Shown here piece by piece: positions 21,393 through 31,672 of a stretch of 37,740 nt of DNA. Every line of letters starts with the position of its first letter. The first letter of the stretch is position 1. The stretch is taken from positions 1 to 37,740 of IMG/VR virus record IMGVR_UViG_3300032311_000362; one strand, given 5' to 3'. This DNA comes from a virus. The notes under the pieces were generated by a model that ran no database searches, was not told where the DNA came from, and saw only the letters and a program-made list of their open reading frames with translations. Made by a program: the position numbers and the translations under genes.

Positions 21393-21719
21393 ATGGCAAC
21401 AACTGTGCACGAAGCGCATAAGATCAGTCTAATTGATGGTACAGAAATAACCTTAAGACCACTTAAGATTTCACTTTTACGAAAGTTTATGAAAAAGTTT
21501 GAGGGTATTGCAGCAGTAGTAGATGATAACGATAAGTCAATCAACCTACTAATGGAGTGTGTACTAATCGCAATGGAACAATATAAGCCAGAGCTAGCAG
21601 GAGACCTTGCTGCACTGGAAGAGATTATTGACTTACCTACCGTCTACGAGATTGTTGAAACAGCATCAGGCATCAAGCTATCTGACGCAGCAGCAATTTT
21701 CAGCGGTAACGAAGAATAA
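21393..21719 (+). CDS. Tail assembly chaperone, short form (G-like)
   Basis: The product is 108 residues and is clearly a paralogue of the first 100 residues of the preceding gene. Shared elements are DGTEI, PLKI, LR-x-FM, the LL-x-EC...AM-x-QY-x-PE block, and IDLPTV-x-EI. It lacks the T-like half, and no T-like continuation exists in another frame before the tape measure. ATG 21393 is chosen over ATG 21378 because GGGAGGG sits at proper distance before it and would otherwise be inside the coding region. It has its own promoter, so the amount of short form can be set apart from the long form. It lies directly before the tape measure gene, the usual place for chaperones. Confidence 0.85.
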   Translation: MATTVHEAHKISLIDGTEITLRPLKISLLRKFMKKFEGIAAVVDDNDKSINLLMECVLIAMEQYKPELAGDLAALEEIIDLPTVYEIVETASGIKLSDAAAIFSGNEE

Positions 21720-21746
21720 TCATAACTAAATAAAGAGGTATAGTGA

Positions 21747-24700
21747 ATGGCTGATGTCCAGTCCAATATTAAGGTAAGTATTGATACTACTGATGCACTA
21801 GCCAGTATCAAAAACTTACAGAGACAGATATCAGCTTTTCACACCTCAATGGCCAAGAGTGGTGCTGCAGCAAATGCAGTTACCGCTGGAATGCAACAGA
21901 ATTTACTTAATTCCATAAATGCTACGGGCAAGTTCTCTGCCCAGATGAAAACAATAAGAACAACCACTGAATCCTTTACTAATTCTTTAGAAAAGAATAA
22001 GTTCACACTTGGTGAATATTTTAGATACGCTGGTGGAGCATCCAAGACATTTGGTAAACTTTTTAAAACTGAGTTTGATACTATAAATAAGGTTGCAAGA
22101 GAAAATGTAAAAGACCTTCAGACACAATATATCAAGATGGGCCGTGATGCAAACGGTGCTATGAAGGCAATTGCTGTAAGACCTCTTTCTCTTGATATGA
22201 ACGATCTTGCAACAAAGACAATGATTGCCTCTGAAAGGCAAGCACTTCTTAATCAACTATTGAAACAAGGATCTACAAACCTTCTAAACTTTGGTAAAAA
22301 TACACAGTGGGCTGGTCGCCAGCTTATGGTTGGTTTTACAGTTCCATTAATGGCTGTAGGTTCTGCAGCTGCTAAAACATTTATGGATATGGAAACACAG
22401 GCTATTCGTTTTAGAAAAGTCTATGGAGATTTGTTTACACCAGCATCAGAAACTAAAGCAGCTTTAGATGGAATAACAGAACTTGGAAAGCAATTTACAA
22501 GATATGGTGTTGCAGTTTCTTCTACAGTTGGTCTCGCAGCCGAAGCCGCAGCAGCAGGCTTTAAAGGACTTGATCTTCAAAGACAAACAGCAGCAGCAAC
22601 TAAGCTTTCTATTTTAGGACAGGTTGAAAGCCAAAAAGCACTTGAAACTACTATTGCTTTGCAAAATGCTTTTGCAATGTCTTCTGAAGACTTAGCAACA
22701 AATATTGATTTTCTCAACGCAGTAGAAAACCAGACAGTATTATCACTTGATGATATGTCAACTGCAATTCCAAAAGCAGCACCAGTTATTCAACAGCTTG
22801 GTGGAGATGTTAAAGATTTAGCATTCTTTATGACTGCAATGAAAGAAGGTGGAATCAACGCATCAGAAGGTGCTAACGCACTTAAGTCTGGTCTTGCTTC
22901 TATGATTAATCCAACTGGAAAAGCATCAGCAATGCTTGAAGGTTTTGGAATTAATATAAAGAAAATTGTTGTAGACAATAAGGGCAACCTTAAGAAAACT
23001 GTTATTGATTTTGCAACAGCACTTAACCAGCTTGATCCACTAAATAGAGCACAAGCAATTGAACAGATGTTTGGAAAGTTCCAGTTTGCTCGTTTATCTA
23101 CATTATTTGCAAACGTAACAAAAGAAGGAACACAGGCATCACGTGTACTTGACTTAGCTGGATCATCAATACAAGACCTAGCAGCCCTATCTGAAAAAGA
23201 ATTAGGTATGACTTCAGAGTCTGCAATGAATAAATTTAAAGCATCTGTTGAAAATCTTAAGCTATCACTTGTGCCAGTTGGAGAGCAATTCTTAAAAGCT
23301 GTAACTCCAATTGCTGAATTTGTTACAAAGATTCTAGACAAGTTTAATAATCTTGGAGATGGAACTAAAAAGATCATTGTAACACTGACTGCAGTTATTG
23401 CAGGCCTTGGTCCAGTACTGCTTATGACATTTGGTTTGCTTGCTAATGGTGTTGCAAATATTATTAAGGGTTTTGTAGCAGTTAAATCTATATTTAATAA
23501 GACTGGGCAGTCCTCTGCAACACTTGGTACTGAAGTTAAATATATGACACTTGAACAAAGAAATGCAGCAGCAGTTGCAGCATCGCTTGATCAAGTTCAT
23601 AGAAATCTTGCACAAACTTTTACATCAGAGGCCTCTGCAGTTGATGCACTTACAAGAGCATATCAAAGATCAATAGCTGCACAATCAAACTTTATACCAA
23701 CAGGTGTTCCAATAGGTCGTGGACCAATAAAGAAGAGAGCAAAAGGAAAGCCTTCAGTTGTTGGCGGTACAGGAAACAAAGATACAGAACTTTCATTACT
23801 AACTCCTGGAGAAACAGTAATTCCAGCAGACATGTCAAAAAAGTATGGCTTCCTTATCAACGGAATGATTGCTGACAATATTCCTGGATACATTAAGGGC
23901 AAAAAGAGAAAAGGTATTTCAGAAAGAACAGCAGATGTTCCAGTATTTGGAGATCTGTCAATATTTATTCAAGATAGGGCTGAAAATCAATCACAAGGTG
24001 CATCAGCTCCAGGACTAGAACAAGTTCTTGCTCCACTAGTTGCAAGAGTTGGAGAAGCAAGAGGACTTGGTTTTAGCCAACAAACACAAGCACAATATTA
24101 TCCAGGAATTATTGAAGAATATAAACCAGTTGTACAAACATTTGTTGATAATCTAAAATCTGAAATGGACAGAACAGCAACTACAATTACTAGTGAGTCT
24201 GAAAGATTAGCAAGAGCTTGGCAAGTAGCAGGAAAATCTGTTGAAGCAGAATTACAAAAAATTCCAAATGAAGTAGAGCGTGGCACAGTAAGACAAGCGC
24301 TAGGAGTTGAAGCTGACTCATATGGTTCTGTTGCTGGCGATTTTAGATCAAAGCATGGCTGGGGTGGAAGAACTGCAAGACATGCATCAGGCAAAGGACC
24401 AGCTTCTTATGTAGATCCAAATTATAGAAAAGGTACATCTGCAGCATATGAGATGATGACTGGTAAAAAGGTTGATAGTAGCACACAAGACTATGGACAC
24501 GTATTTGATATTAGAACACGTAAAAAGCTTGGTCTTCCAACAACGATACCTCTTGAAGAATTAAGAACAGATCCTTCAACAAATCCATCTACTATTTCTA
24601 CAATAAACAATTCTATTCTTAGAGAAGAAGAAAAAGCTGCACGTAGTCGTACAGTTGGTCAAGCAGCAACAACTACAGAAGAGGCTGTTAAGGCAGTAAG

Positions 24701-27026
24701 AAAAACAGCTAAAACTGCATCACCATCAAAGCGTACTATTCCAGTTGGTGAAGACATTGCTCGTGGACTTTCTGAGGGAATGAAAAAAGAAACACCAAGA
24801 GTTGTATCAGAAGCAAATAAAATGACAGATGCTGCTGTCAAAGGAACTAGAACACGTAGATCAGCATCACGTCCACAAGGTGCACCATCTACACCTGTAG
24901 TTCCAGGTAAAAGAGTTCGGAGATCATCATCTCGTTCAGGAGGAACAGTAGGTCCAAATGGCCAGATACTTCCTGGTTTTATAAGTACTCCAGACAATGC
25001 AAATATGTTGCCAATAGTTTCTAAGCCAGGACCGCAATCAAGAGTTTCTCGTATGAGAGGTATGGCAACTAACGTTGGATCAAAGTTTGCTGGAAAAACT
25101 GCAGGACTAGGTATGGCAGGATCAGCAGCAATGATGGCTGGATCATTCCTACCTGGAAAAGCTGGACAACTAGCACAGCAAGCAATGCCAGTAGCATTTG
25201 GATTACAAGCATTGCAAATGGCACTTAAGCTTCCTATCCCTCACCTAAAGGCAGTTGCTCTAGGTGCTGCAGGAATCTATGGAATGTTTAAATTAATTAA
25301 TTCACTAAAGGAAAAAGAAAGACTTGCTATTGAAGGTCTTGGAGATGCAGCAACAGTATCTGAAAAGAAGTTAAAGACTCTTGGAGATTTCTTTGGCATA
25401 GTTCCTACAAAGATTGACTTCCTCTCAAGAAACGATGGAACATCTACTGGTGCAACTCCCCAGCAACAAGCACAAATTGATACTTTACAAAAAGATAAGA
25501 ATTTCCAAAAAGACTTTAAAAATGACATTACATCTTTAAAAAAGGGCACTGATGCACAAGCAAAACTGGTGTTTGATTCTATTGCTATTCAGTTGCGTGG
25601 CTCAGGATTTGCTAAAGAACAAATAGATCTTATAGTTAAAGCATTACAAGAAGAGTCTGGAAAGACTAAAATTAAGTTTGACTTTGCTAACATTGATCTT
25701 TCAACAGACAAAGGAATTTTAAACTTTGATAAAAACTTTGGCGCTGTTCTAAAAGAAATAGATAGTGGAATTACTCAGACATATACAAGAATGAAGTCTT
25801 TTGATCAAAAATCTGGAAAATGGCTTGGAGGTGTAGTAACCAATATATCTGAAGAAGCTAAAATTAACCTTAAGTTAGCTGGTGATGCAGCAACTGGATT
25901 TATAAATGGATTAAGAGCACAGCTAGAAAATGGTACTATATCTGCAGACCAGTTTACACAAGGTTTTGCAAGAATGCACTCAGCAATTGCTTCATTGCCA
26001 AAACCAGAAGCAACAATAATACTAGATGCAGTATTTGAATCACTTCCTAAAAAGCTAAGAGAGTCAGCATCAGGAATTACAGATGTTGCAAACAGAATGA
26101 TTATTTTAGAAGGAAAAGCACTTGGACTAACTAGTTCACTAGCAGGTGTTATTGCTGCAATGACATTACTAAACTCACCAACTGTTTTTGGTCCAGATAA
26201 TGCAATAGCAAGATATAATGCACAAGGTGTTATAGATAAATTTACTAATCAAATCACAGCAGCTAAAAAAGCTTTTGAGAAAATTGCAAAATCAGGAAAT
26301 CCAGTAACGAACCCTTATAAAGATCCAGATAATTCCTCTGGCGGTAAAGGATTAACAGATGAAGAAAAATACCTTAAGATATTAGAAAAACAAATTAATG
26401 CTTTAGAAGCAAAAAGAGATGCTCAGAAAAAAATTAATGACGAGATTCAAAGAGAAATAGATTTAGTAAACAAACTAGAGGACCTTTCTTCTCAAGCAGT
26501 TAATGCAAAAATCTCAGGCAACTATATACAGGCAGCAATGCTTGGGCAGCAGTCAATTCAAGCACAGGCAGAATTTGATAGACAAACATATTTAAATACA
26601 CAGCAAGAACCAATTGATCAACTTATGGCACGTAAGCAAGAGATTCAGGATGGTTCTAAGCTAACTAAAGCAGAAAGAGCTAAACTGCCTAAGAAGGCCA
26701 ATGGAGGCCTCATAAAGGGTCCTGGAACAGGACGCTCTGACTCAATTAAAGCAACTATGGGATATGCTGGTGGAGGATCAATCCGTGTTTCAAATGGAGA
26801 GTTTGTTGTAAAGGCTGCATCTGTTAGAGACTATGGTTTAAATGCAATGAATGCAGTTAATAATGGAACTGCAAGTATCAGCACAAACTCTGGCGGTACC
26901 GTGTATAATATAAATATGCCTATTACATCTAATTCATCAGATCCAAAGGTTGTAGGCGATTATGTTATTAGAAAACTTAAGGTTGAGATTGACAAAAATA
27001 ATAAGAGTAATAGGATTAATATATAA
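21747..27026 (+). CDS. Tape measure protein
   Basis: This is the longest gene in the window. The 1759-residue protein fixes tail length and leaves the tail at infection. Residues 1-180 are helical and coiled-coil-like; about 185-540 match the TP901-type tail tape measure core (GRQLMVGFTVPLMAVGSAAA, EAAAAGFKGLDLQRQT, MTAMKEGGINASEGANALKS). Hydrophobic segments lie at about 543-570 and 1121-1165. LLTPGETVIPADMSKKYG occurs near 681 and KGPGTGRSDSIKA near 1656, both common in tape measures. A region at 720-960 is unlike known tape measure parts, and 1031-1066 is rich in Arg and Ser. A coiled coil is at 1538-1583. It follows the chaperones, and its stop overlaps the next ATG. Confidence 0.92.
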   Translation: MADVQSNIKVSIDTTDALASIKNLQRQISAFHTSMAKSGAAANAVTAGMQQNLLNSINATGKFSAQMKTIRTTTESFTNSLEKNKFTLGEYFRYAGGASKTFGKLFKTEFDTINKVARENVKDLQTQYIKMGRDANGAMKAIAVRPLSLDMNDLATKTMIASERQALLNQLLKQGSTNLLNFGKNTQWAGRQLMVGFTVPLMAVGSAAAKTFMDMETQAIRFRKVYGDLFTPASETKAALDGITELGKQFTRYGVAVSSTVGLAAEAAAAGFKGLDLQRQTAAATKLSILGQVESQKALETTIALQNAFAMSSEDLATNIDFLNAVENQTVLSLDDMSTAIPKAAPVIQQLGGDVKDLAFFMTAMKEGGINASEGANALKSGLASMINPTGKASAMLEGFGINIKKIVVDNKGNLKKTVIDFATALNQLDPLNRAQAIEQMFGKFQFARLSTLFANVTKEGTQASRVLDLAGSSIQDLAALSEKELGMTSESAMNKFKASVENLKLSLVPVGEQFLKAVTPIAEFVTKILDKFNNLGDGTKKIIVTLTAVIAGLGPVLLMTFGLLANGVANIIKGFVAVKSIFNKTGQSSATLGTEVKYMTLEQRNAAAVAASLDQVHRNLAQTFTSEASAVDALTRAYQRSIAAQSNFIPTGVPIGRGPIKKRAKGKPSVVGGTGNKDTELSLLTPGETVIPADMSKKYGFLINGMIADNIPGYIKGKKRKGISERTADVPVFGDLSIFIQDRAENQSQGASAPGLEQVLAPLVARVGEARGLGFSQQTQAQYYPGIIEEYKPVVQTFVDNLKSEMDRTATTITSESERLARAWQVAGKSVEAELQKIPNEVERGTVRQALGVEADSYGSVAGDFRSKHGWGGRTARHASGKGPASYVDPNYRKGTSAAYEMMTGKKVDSSTQDYGHVFDIRTRKKLGLPTTIPLEELRTDPSTNPSTISTINNSILREEEKAARSRTVGQAATTTEEAVKAVRKTAKTASPSKRTIPVGEDIARGLSEGMKKETPRVVSEANKMTDAAVKGTRTRRSASRPQGAPSTPVVPGKRVRRSSSRSGGTVGPNGQILPGFISTPDNANMLPIVSKPGPQSRVSRMRGMATNVGSKFAGKTAGLGMAGSAAMMAGSFLPGKAGQLAQQAMPVAFGLQALQMALKLPIPHLKAVALGAAGIYGMFKLINSLKEKERLAIEGLGDAATVSEKKLKTLGDFFGIVPTKIDFLSRNDGTSTGATPQQQAQIDTLQKDKNFQKDFKNDITSLKKGTDAQAKLVFDSIAIQLRGSGFAKEQIDLIVKALQEESGKTKIKFDFANIDLSTDKGILNFDKNFGAVLKEIDSGITQTYTRMKSFDQKSGKWLGGVVTNISEEAKINLKLAGDAATGFINGLRAQLENGTISADQFTQGFARMHSAIASLPKPEATIILDAVFESLPKKLRESASGITDVANRMIILEGKALGLTSSLAGVIAAMTLLNSPTVFGPDNAIARYNAQGVIDKFTNQITAAKKAFEKIAKSGNPVTNPYKDPDNSSGGKGLTDEEKYLKILEKQINALEAKRDAQKKINDEIQREIDLVNKLEDLSSQAVNAKISGNYIQAAMLGQQSIQAQAEFDRQTYLNTQQEPIDQLMARKQEIQDGSKLTKAERAKLPKKANGGLIKGPGTGRSDSIKATMGYAGGGSIRVSNGEFVVKAASVRDYGLNAMNAVNNGTASISTNSGGTVYNINMPITSNSSDPKVVGDYVIRKLKVEIDKNNKSNRINI

Positions 27027-27505
27027 TGGCTTATTTGATTGAATCTGGAATCCAAGTATCTTTAACAGGTGCCAACGGTACATGGCAAAAACTAACAGAT
27101 CATAATAGATCTCCTATTAAGATTTCTACAGAAATAATTGAGTCACAGTCACGCATGGCTAACGGCAAGATGAGAAAGTATGTGGTTGCTCAAAAGAATA
27201 ATATATCTGTCTCATGGAACTATGTTCCATCAAAGCAGACTGAGTGTGTTGATGGTTTCTACAGCGCTGCATGGCTTGAATCATTCTATAAAAATAATTC
27301 AGGTTTGCCAATTTTTATAAAGGTTGTATCCTCAGAGCTTGATACAGACCCAGCTTTTGGATCACTTCCTGCTGGAACATTTGCTACAGCCCAGACTGGA
27401 TTTAAAACTTATAACGTATTCATGAATGATTTTTCTAAAACCATTATTAACAGAACACAGATTTCAGACTATGTTGATATGAATATTGAATTTACGGAGA
27501 TCTAA
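27026..27505 (+). CDS. Minor tail protein, distal-tail-like (159 aa)
   Basis: The 159-residue protein overlaps the tape measure stop by one base (TAATG). It begins MAYLIESGIQVSLTGANGTW and is beta-rich, with NNISVSWNYVPSKQTECVDG, a helical AAWLESFY segment, and a late FMNDFSKTIINRTQISDYVD. Its place after the tape measure and before the large hub-like gene fits a distal tail protein that caps the tube. It is shorter than typical Dit proteins, so it may correspond to the core domain alone. The call is from order and fold pattern, not from a firm motif. Confidence 0.7.
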   Translation: MAYLIESGIQVSLTGANGTWQKLTDHNRSPIKISTEIIESQSRMANGKMRKYVVAQKNNISVSWNYVPSKQTECVDGFYSAAWLESFYKNNSGLPIFIKVVSSELDTDPAFGSLPAGTFATAQTGFKTYNVFMNDFSKTIINRTQISDYVDMNIEFTEI

Positions 27506-30500
27506 TGTTAAGCGTAGGGGCGTTGACAGAAACTCAAAGTACTGATATATTCAAAAACTCAGACTCAATTAAATTAACACCAGTAGTTTCTGCTGAGTGG
27601 AACCATAACTTATTTAATCCTCCCTACATAACAACAGCAGGAACTGGAGCAAAAATCTCTGGAACATTAACTGCTGGAACAGTATCTGATGTAACAGTAG
27701 GAGCAAAAGAAAACTTTACAACAAAAAGCTTTGCAATGTCCAGCGGTACGGGATCAGTAGAGTACACAGTATCTGGACTATCTGGAGTAGCATATAAAGT
27801 AGTTACATATGTAAAGACAAACAGCCCAATGCCAGTTATGGTAAATGCCTACGGTAAGGGATCAATCTCACAGTTTGGTTCTGAGCAAGTAGAGGCAAGC
27901 TCTTTGGGATGGACTAAGGTAATTACATATGTGGGTGCCTCAAAAACCTCAGATACTTTCTCTTCATTTGTATACAAGATTGTTGCAAATAGATTTGCAG
28001 AAGAAACAGAAAATCCTGTAGTATCTTTTACTGTACCAGAAATATATGAGACAACATTTTTTGACTATAAGAATGGATCTCTATTTCCAACAGATAGTGC
28101 TTTTACATACTTTAGACCAGGGGAGTCATACATATCTTCTGGCGATAGCAAGTGTTCATTTGGATTAAGATACAGAAGAATTGCGTCTAAGGCTTTAAGC
28201 ACAGAAACAGCAACAACAATATCTGGAAAAGATTTCTTTGGAAACAAGTACATGCCCCTTACTCCAATTATTCAAAACCCTTCATTTTTTCTTTCATCAC
28301 CGCCTGTAGCTGTACTTAAGAATGCATTACCAACAGACATTAACCCATATAGATATTTTGTTTCTGATTCATCATCAAAAAGCATAACAGCAATATATGA
28401 AAAAAACATAGTAACAAATAAGATTGTTCTAAAGGTTAATACCTTGATGACTGTTCCAACTTTAAACATATATATCAATGGTTCTTTAATTACCGTTGAT
28501 GCGAGTACATCTATAACACCACTTGCAAATGCTGATGGATATATTAATGGACTAATAACTTTATATTGGACTGGTTCTGCTTGGTCTAAAACACCTTGGA
28601 CAACCATGCCACAGTTTGACTCTGTAGGTGCTTTAACACTTACAACAACAATAAATAAAATTAGAGTAACTCAAATATCAAGATCAATCAATACTGCTTT
28701 TTCATCATACTCAGGAGACTCAGTTACAAATGATTTAAACAGAATGCATGTTATAGAAATATCTCCAAGACTAGAGGTTGACCTGTCGGATTTTGTACAA
28801 GATATTACCGTAAATAAATCTTTAGATTCAAACAACACTGCATTGCCTATATCATCAATAAATGCTAACGATGCAAAAATAACTTTCTCAGGAATACCAA
28901 GCATAAAAAACGGAGCAATCGTCCCAATTTTTTCAAGTCAAAGTGATAACTCCTTAACGGTTCTATCTAATATGTTAAGAAAGAATGTCAAGTTCTATGT
29001 TAACTTTAACCTACGGGACCATGTAGTATCTGGAACTACCCCAACAGTAGAAACAAACAAATACATACCTGCTGGAGTCTTCTACTCAGATTCATGGGAA
29101 GAAAATGATATAAGAGAAGTCTCCGTACAATCTTATGATATATCTAGATATCTTCAGTCACGACCTGTACCAGACTATGTTGCTAACTTAAAAACGGTAT
29201 TTGAAGTTATAACAAACATTTTAGATCTAGCTGGATTTACAGACTATGACTATGATTCATTATATAAGATATGTAATAACAAGGCACAGCCTCTTGATAT
29301 ATCCTACTATTATTGTAATTCAAAAGACACTACGCTTGTTGATGCCCTAAACCAAATGTTTGTTGCTTATCAGATAGGTGCCTATATTGACGAGTATGGA
29401 GTAATGAAGTTCTTGGGTCTTTACGATATCCTAACTAATGCTTCAGCAGGACTTACTATATCAGAAGCACATATAGATCAAGGCGGACTATCCGTATCTA
29501 ATAGAGAAAAGCCAGGAAAAGTATCTTTAAGATATCAAACTCCAAAAGTCAAACAGTCTCCTGCACTACAGAATGTAAAAGACCTTGATATTAAAAACTC
29601 ACCTGCTTTTATTTATACTACATCTAATGATGTTGTCTGGCAGCAACAGACAGTTGATTCAGTTGGGTTTAATTACATAGATGAGGATATGACTGAAAAC
29701 TCTAACACTCTTAATATTAATAGCAACGACCTGCTTGACATATTTCATACATTTAATATGGATACAAATGGCTATGTTGCAGTAGAAAAAGAAATTATGT
29801 CGTTTGAGTATAAACAGTACACTATTTCAAATAAAAGCAAAACTAAATCTGTAACAGTGTCTATTAAAAATAATCTTGAGCTGTCATCACAAATTAATAA
29901 GTTTATTAAAGAACACACAATTGGCCTTCAGACAAGCGATGGAAGTTCTGGACAAAATTATGACTATGACATACTTGTAGAGCCAACAGGCAATATTACA
30001 AATGTTCAGCGTGGAATGTTTGGAACAGTTCCTTCAGCTCATACAAGAATAACATCCTTGGCAAGTAAGGGTTTGTTAGAAAAAAATATTAATAGTTCTT
30101 TTGTTTTTTCTTCTAGTACTGGAAATACATTAATTACCAATAATTCTGACAACACTGCAGTATTACCAAATGTTACAAAACTAGGTCTACGTGCTACAGG
30201 AACTAACAAAACAGCCGTGTGTCCATCTACTGAAACAACAAATTCTTATAAAACATACTCTGTAAAATTTGACATACCAGACCAATACGTTGCAGCAGCA
30301 GGACTTTATATCAACCATAGCAGTACTGGGTCACCCAAGCCATTATTCGTAGAATTAATTAAATATAGCAAATACAAGCCAGGAACTCAAATTTTCTTTG
30401 AACCACCAGTGTATAACTACATGATGGCAATCTATGATTCATCAGCGATGTATGCATATACAGATGTTACTGGCGAATGTAATAATATTCTAAAGATGCT

Positions 30501-31656
30501 TCCAAGAGTTCTACAACTTGACGAAAATGCAGCTGCAGGCGAGCCACAATACAACTATGTTACTGATGAAATGTTTAATTTAAGAGTTGTTTTAAATTCA
30601 ACAGATGGATCAGATGGAGAAAATGGAACGGCTCTCAATCTTAATACAGCACTATATGTTTATTTAAACAATACAGAAATTACAGGATGGCAAATTCCTG
30701 ATACAACTGCTAGCGTTGCAGACTGGAATGCTACTGAAATTAATACAACTACGGGAATTAGACAAAAGCCAACAGTACCAGATCTGTATACAGAGTCAAA
30801 AAGTTTTGGATTCTATTCTTCAGTTTCTCCAAAAGCACTTCCAGGAATAACTTACCCAACACCACTTAACTTTGTTTACTCTGTTGCAAACCTTAGAGAA
30901 ATTCATGCTACAGAAAAGCCACTGTTTGAAAGAAGCGCTGGATACTTCTATCAAGATAGAGAGTTCTTAAATGGTCTTGTTCAAAAACAACCATTATACT
31001 CAAACTCAAATACATACATGATGCAAACAACACCAGAGATCTCTGGTATTAATTATTACGATGTTCAGTATTCAACCCCAGCAGCAGTATCTGTTGACGT
31101 ATTTCCTATCCAGTATATGATGTCTTATTTTCCAGGGAATACAAAAGAGCAACAGCAATACAAACAAAAGAAATTAGTTACAGAAGACTCTTTATCTTAT
31201 TCAACACCTTTAAACACAGGCTTTAGAGCAAGAATGGCCATAGCCAATAGCTCACCTCACATGGTACTTTTGACAAAAGAATCTGACGAAGTTGTTAGAG
31301 TCACAATAAATTTAAACTTATGGACCCATGAGATTGTTGCCCCCTCAGATCCTGAAATATTAGAGGCAATCCTTGACCCATCAAACGTTAGTGAAGTAAT
31401 CCAGCTTGACTCACAGTGGATACAGTCAAAATCAGCTGCTACTAAAATGCTTAAAATAGTTGAAATGGGTATTGATGGTTTTTCTACAACCACAACACTC
31501 AATATTTTTGGTAACCCATTAATACAGGTTGGTGACTTTGTTACACTTTCTTACAATTTGAACGGTATCGTCAGCCAAAGAAATATAGTAACCTCAGTAT
31601 CACACAACTTTAATAGTGGCTTAAGTACAACCATAACACTTAAAAGGCTTAATTAA
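27505..31656 (+). CDS. Large minor tail protein, hub-like (1383 aa)
   Basis: The 1383-residue protein overlaps the previous stop (TAATG). Its C-terminus (FGNPLIQVGDFVTLSYNLNG, then VTSVSHNFNSGLSTTITLKR) matches the end of tail hub proteins of the gp44/Tal type, and the region at about 420-700 (YLQSRPVPDYVANLKTVFEV, then IGAYIDEYGVMKFLGLYDI) looks like the hub core. The N-terminal 200 residues form a carbohydrate-binding-like beta-sandwich (GSVEYTVSGLSGVAYKVVTY). A middle part, about 870-1250, resembles another lectin-like insert. It probably forms the tail tip that contacts the cell and lets the tape measure out. No peptidase or muramidase motif was seen. Confidence 0.78.
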   Translation: MLSVGALTETQSTDIFKNSDSIKLTPVVSAEWNHNLFNPPYITTAGTGAKISGTLTAGTVSDVTVGAKENFTTKSFAMSSGTGSVEYTVSGLSGVAYKVVTYVKTNSPMPVMVNAYGKGSISQFGSEQVEASSLGWTKVITYVGASKTSDTFSSFVYKIVANRFAEETENPVVSFTVPEIYETTFFDYKNGSLFPTDSAFTYFRPGESYISSGDSKCSFGLRYRRIASKALSTETATTISGKDFFGNKYMPLTPIIQNPSFFLSSPPVAVLKNALPTDINPYRYFVSDSSSKSITAIYEKNIVTNKIVLKVNTLMTVPTLNIYINGSLITVDASTSITPLANADGYINGLITLYWTGSAWSKTPWTTMPQFDSVGALTLTTTINKIRVTQISRSINTAFSSYSGDSVTNDLNRMHVIEISPRLEVDLSDFVQDITVNKSLDSNNTALPISSINANDAKITFSGIPSIKNGAIVPIFSSQSDNSLTVLSNMLRKNVKFYVNFNLRDHVVSGTTPTVETNKYIPAGVFYSDSWEENDIREVSVQSYDISRYLQSRPVPDYVANLKTVFEVITNILDLAGFTDYDYDSLYKICNNKAQPLDISYYYCNSKDTTLVDALNQMFVAYQIGAYIDEYGVMKFLGLYDILTNASAGLTISEAHIDQGGLSVSNREKPGKVSLRYQTPKVKQSPALQNVKDLDIKNSPAFIYTTSNDVVWQQQTVDSVGFNYIDEDMTENSNTLNINSNDLLDIFHTFNMDTNGYVAVEKEIMSFEYKQYTISNKSKTKSVTVSIKNNLELSSQINKFIKEHTIGLQTSDGSSGQNYDYDILVEPTGNITNVQRGMFGTVPSAHTRITSLASKGLLEKNINSSFVFSSSTGNTLITNNSDNTAVLPNVTKLGLRATGTNKTAVCPSTETTNSYKTYSVKFDIPDQYVAAAGLYINHSSTGSPKPLFVELIKYSKYKPGTQIFFEPPVYNYMMAIYDSSAMYAYTDVTGECNNILKMLPRVLQLDENAAAGEPQYNYVTDEMFNLRVVLNSTDGSDGENGTALNLNTALYVYLNNTEITGWQIPDTTASVADWNATEINTTTGIRQKPTVPDLYTESKSFGFYSSVSPKALPGITYPTPLNFVYSVANLREIHATEKPLFERSAGYFYQDREFLNGLVQKQPLYSNSNTYMMQTTPEISGINYYDVQYSTPAAVSVDVFPIQYMMSYFPGNTKEQQQYKQKKLVTEDSLSYSTPLNTGFRARMAIANSSPHMVLLTKESDEVVRVTINLNLWTHEIVAPSDPEILEAILDPSNVSEVIQLDSQWIQSKSAATKMLKIVEMGIDGFSTTTTLNIFGNPLIQVGDFVTLSYNLNGIVSQRNIVTSVSHNFNSGLSTTITLKRLN

Positions 31657-31672
31657 TTCCAGGCACACGCTA

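Noticed and set aside
23910-24630. Calling a named cell-wall hydrolase inside the tape measure
   Set aside because: No peptidase, lysozyme or NlpC/P60 motif could be matched; the segment is reported only as an unassigned domain.
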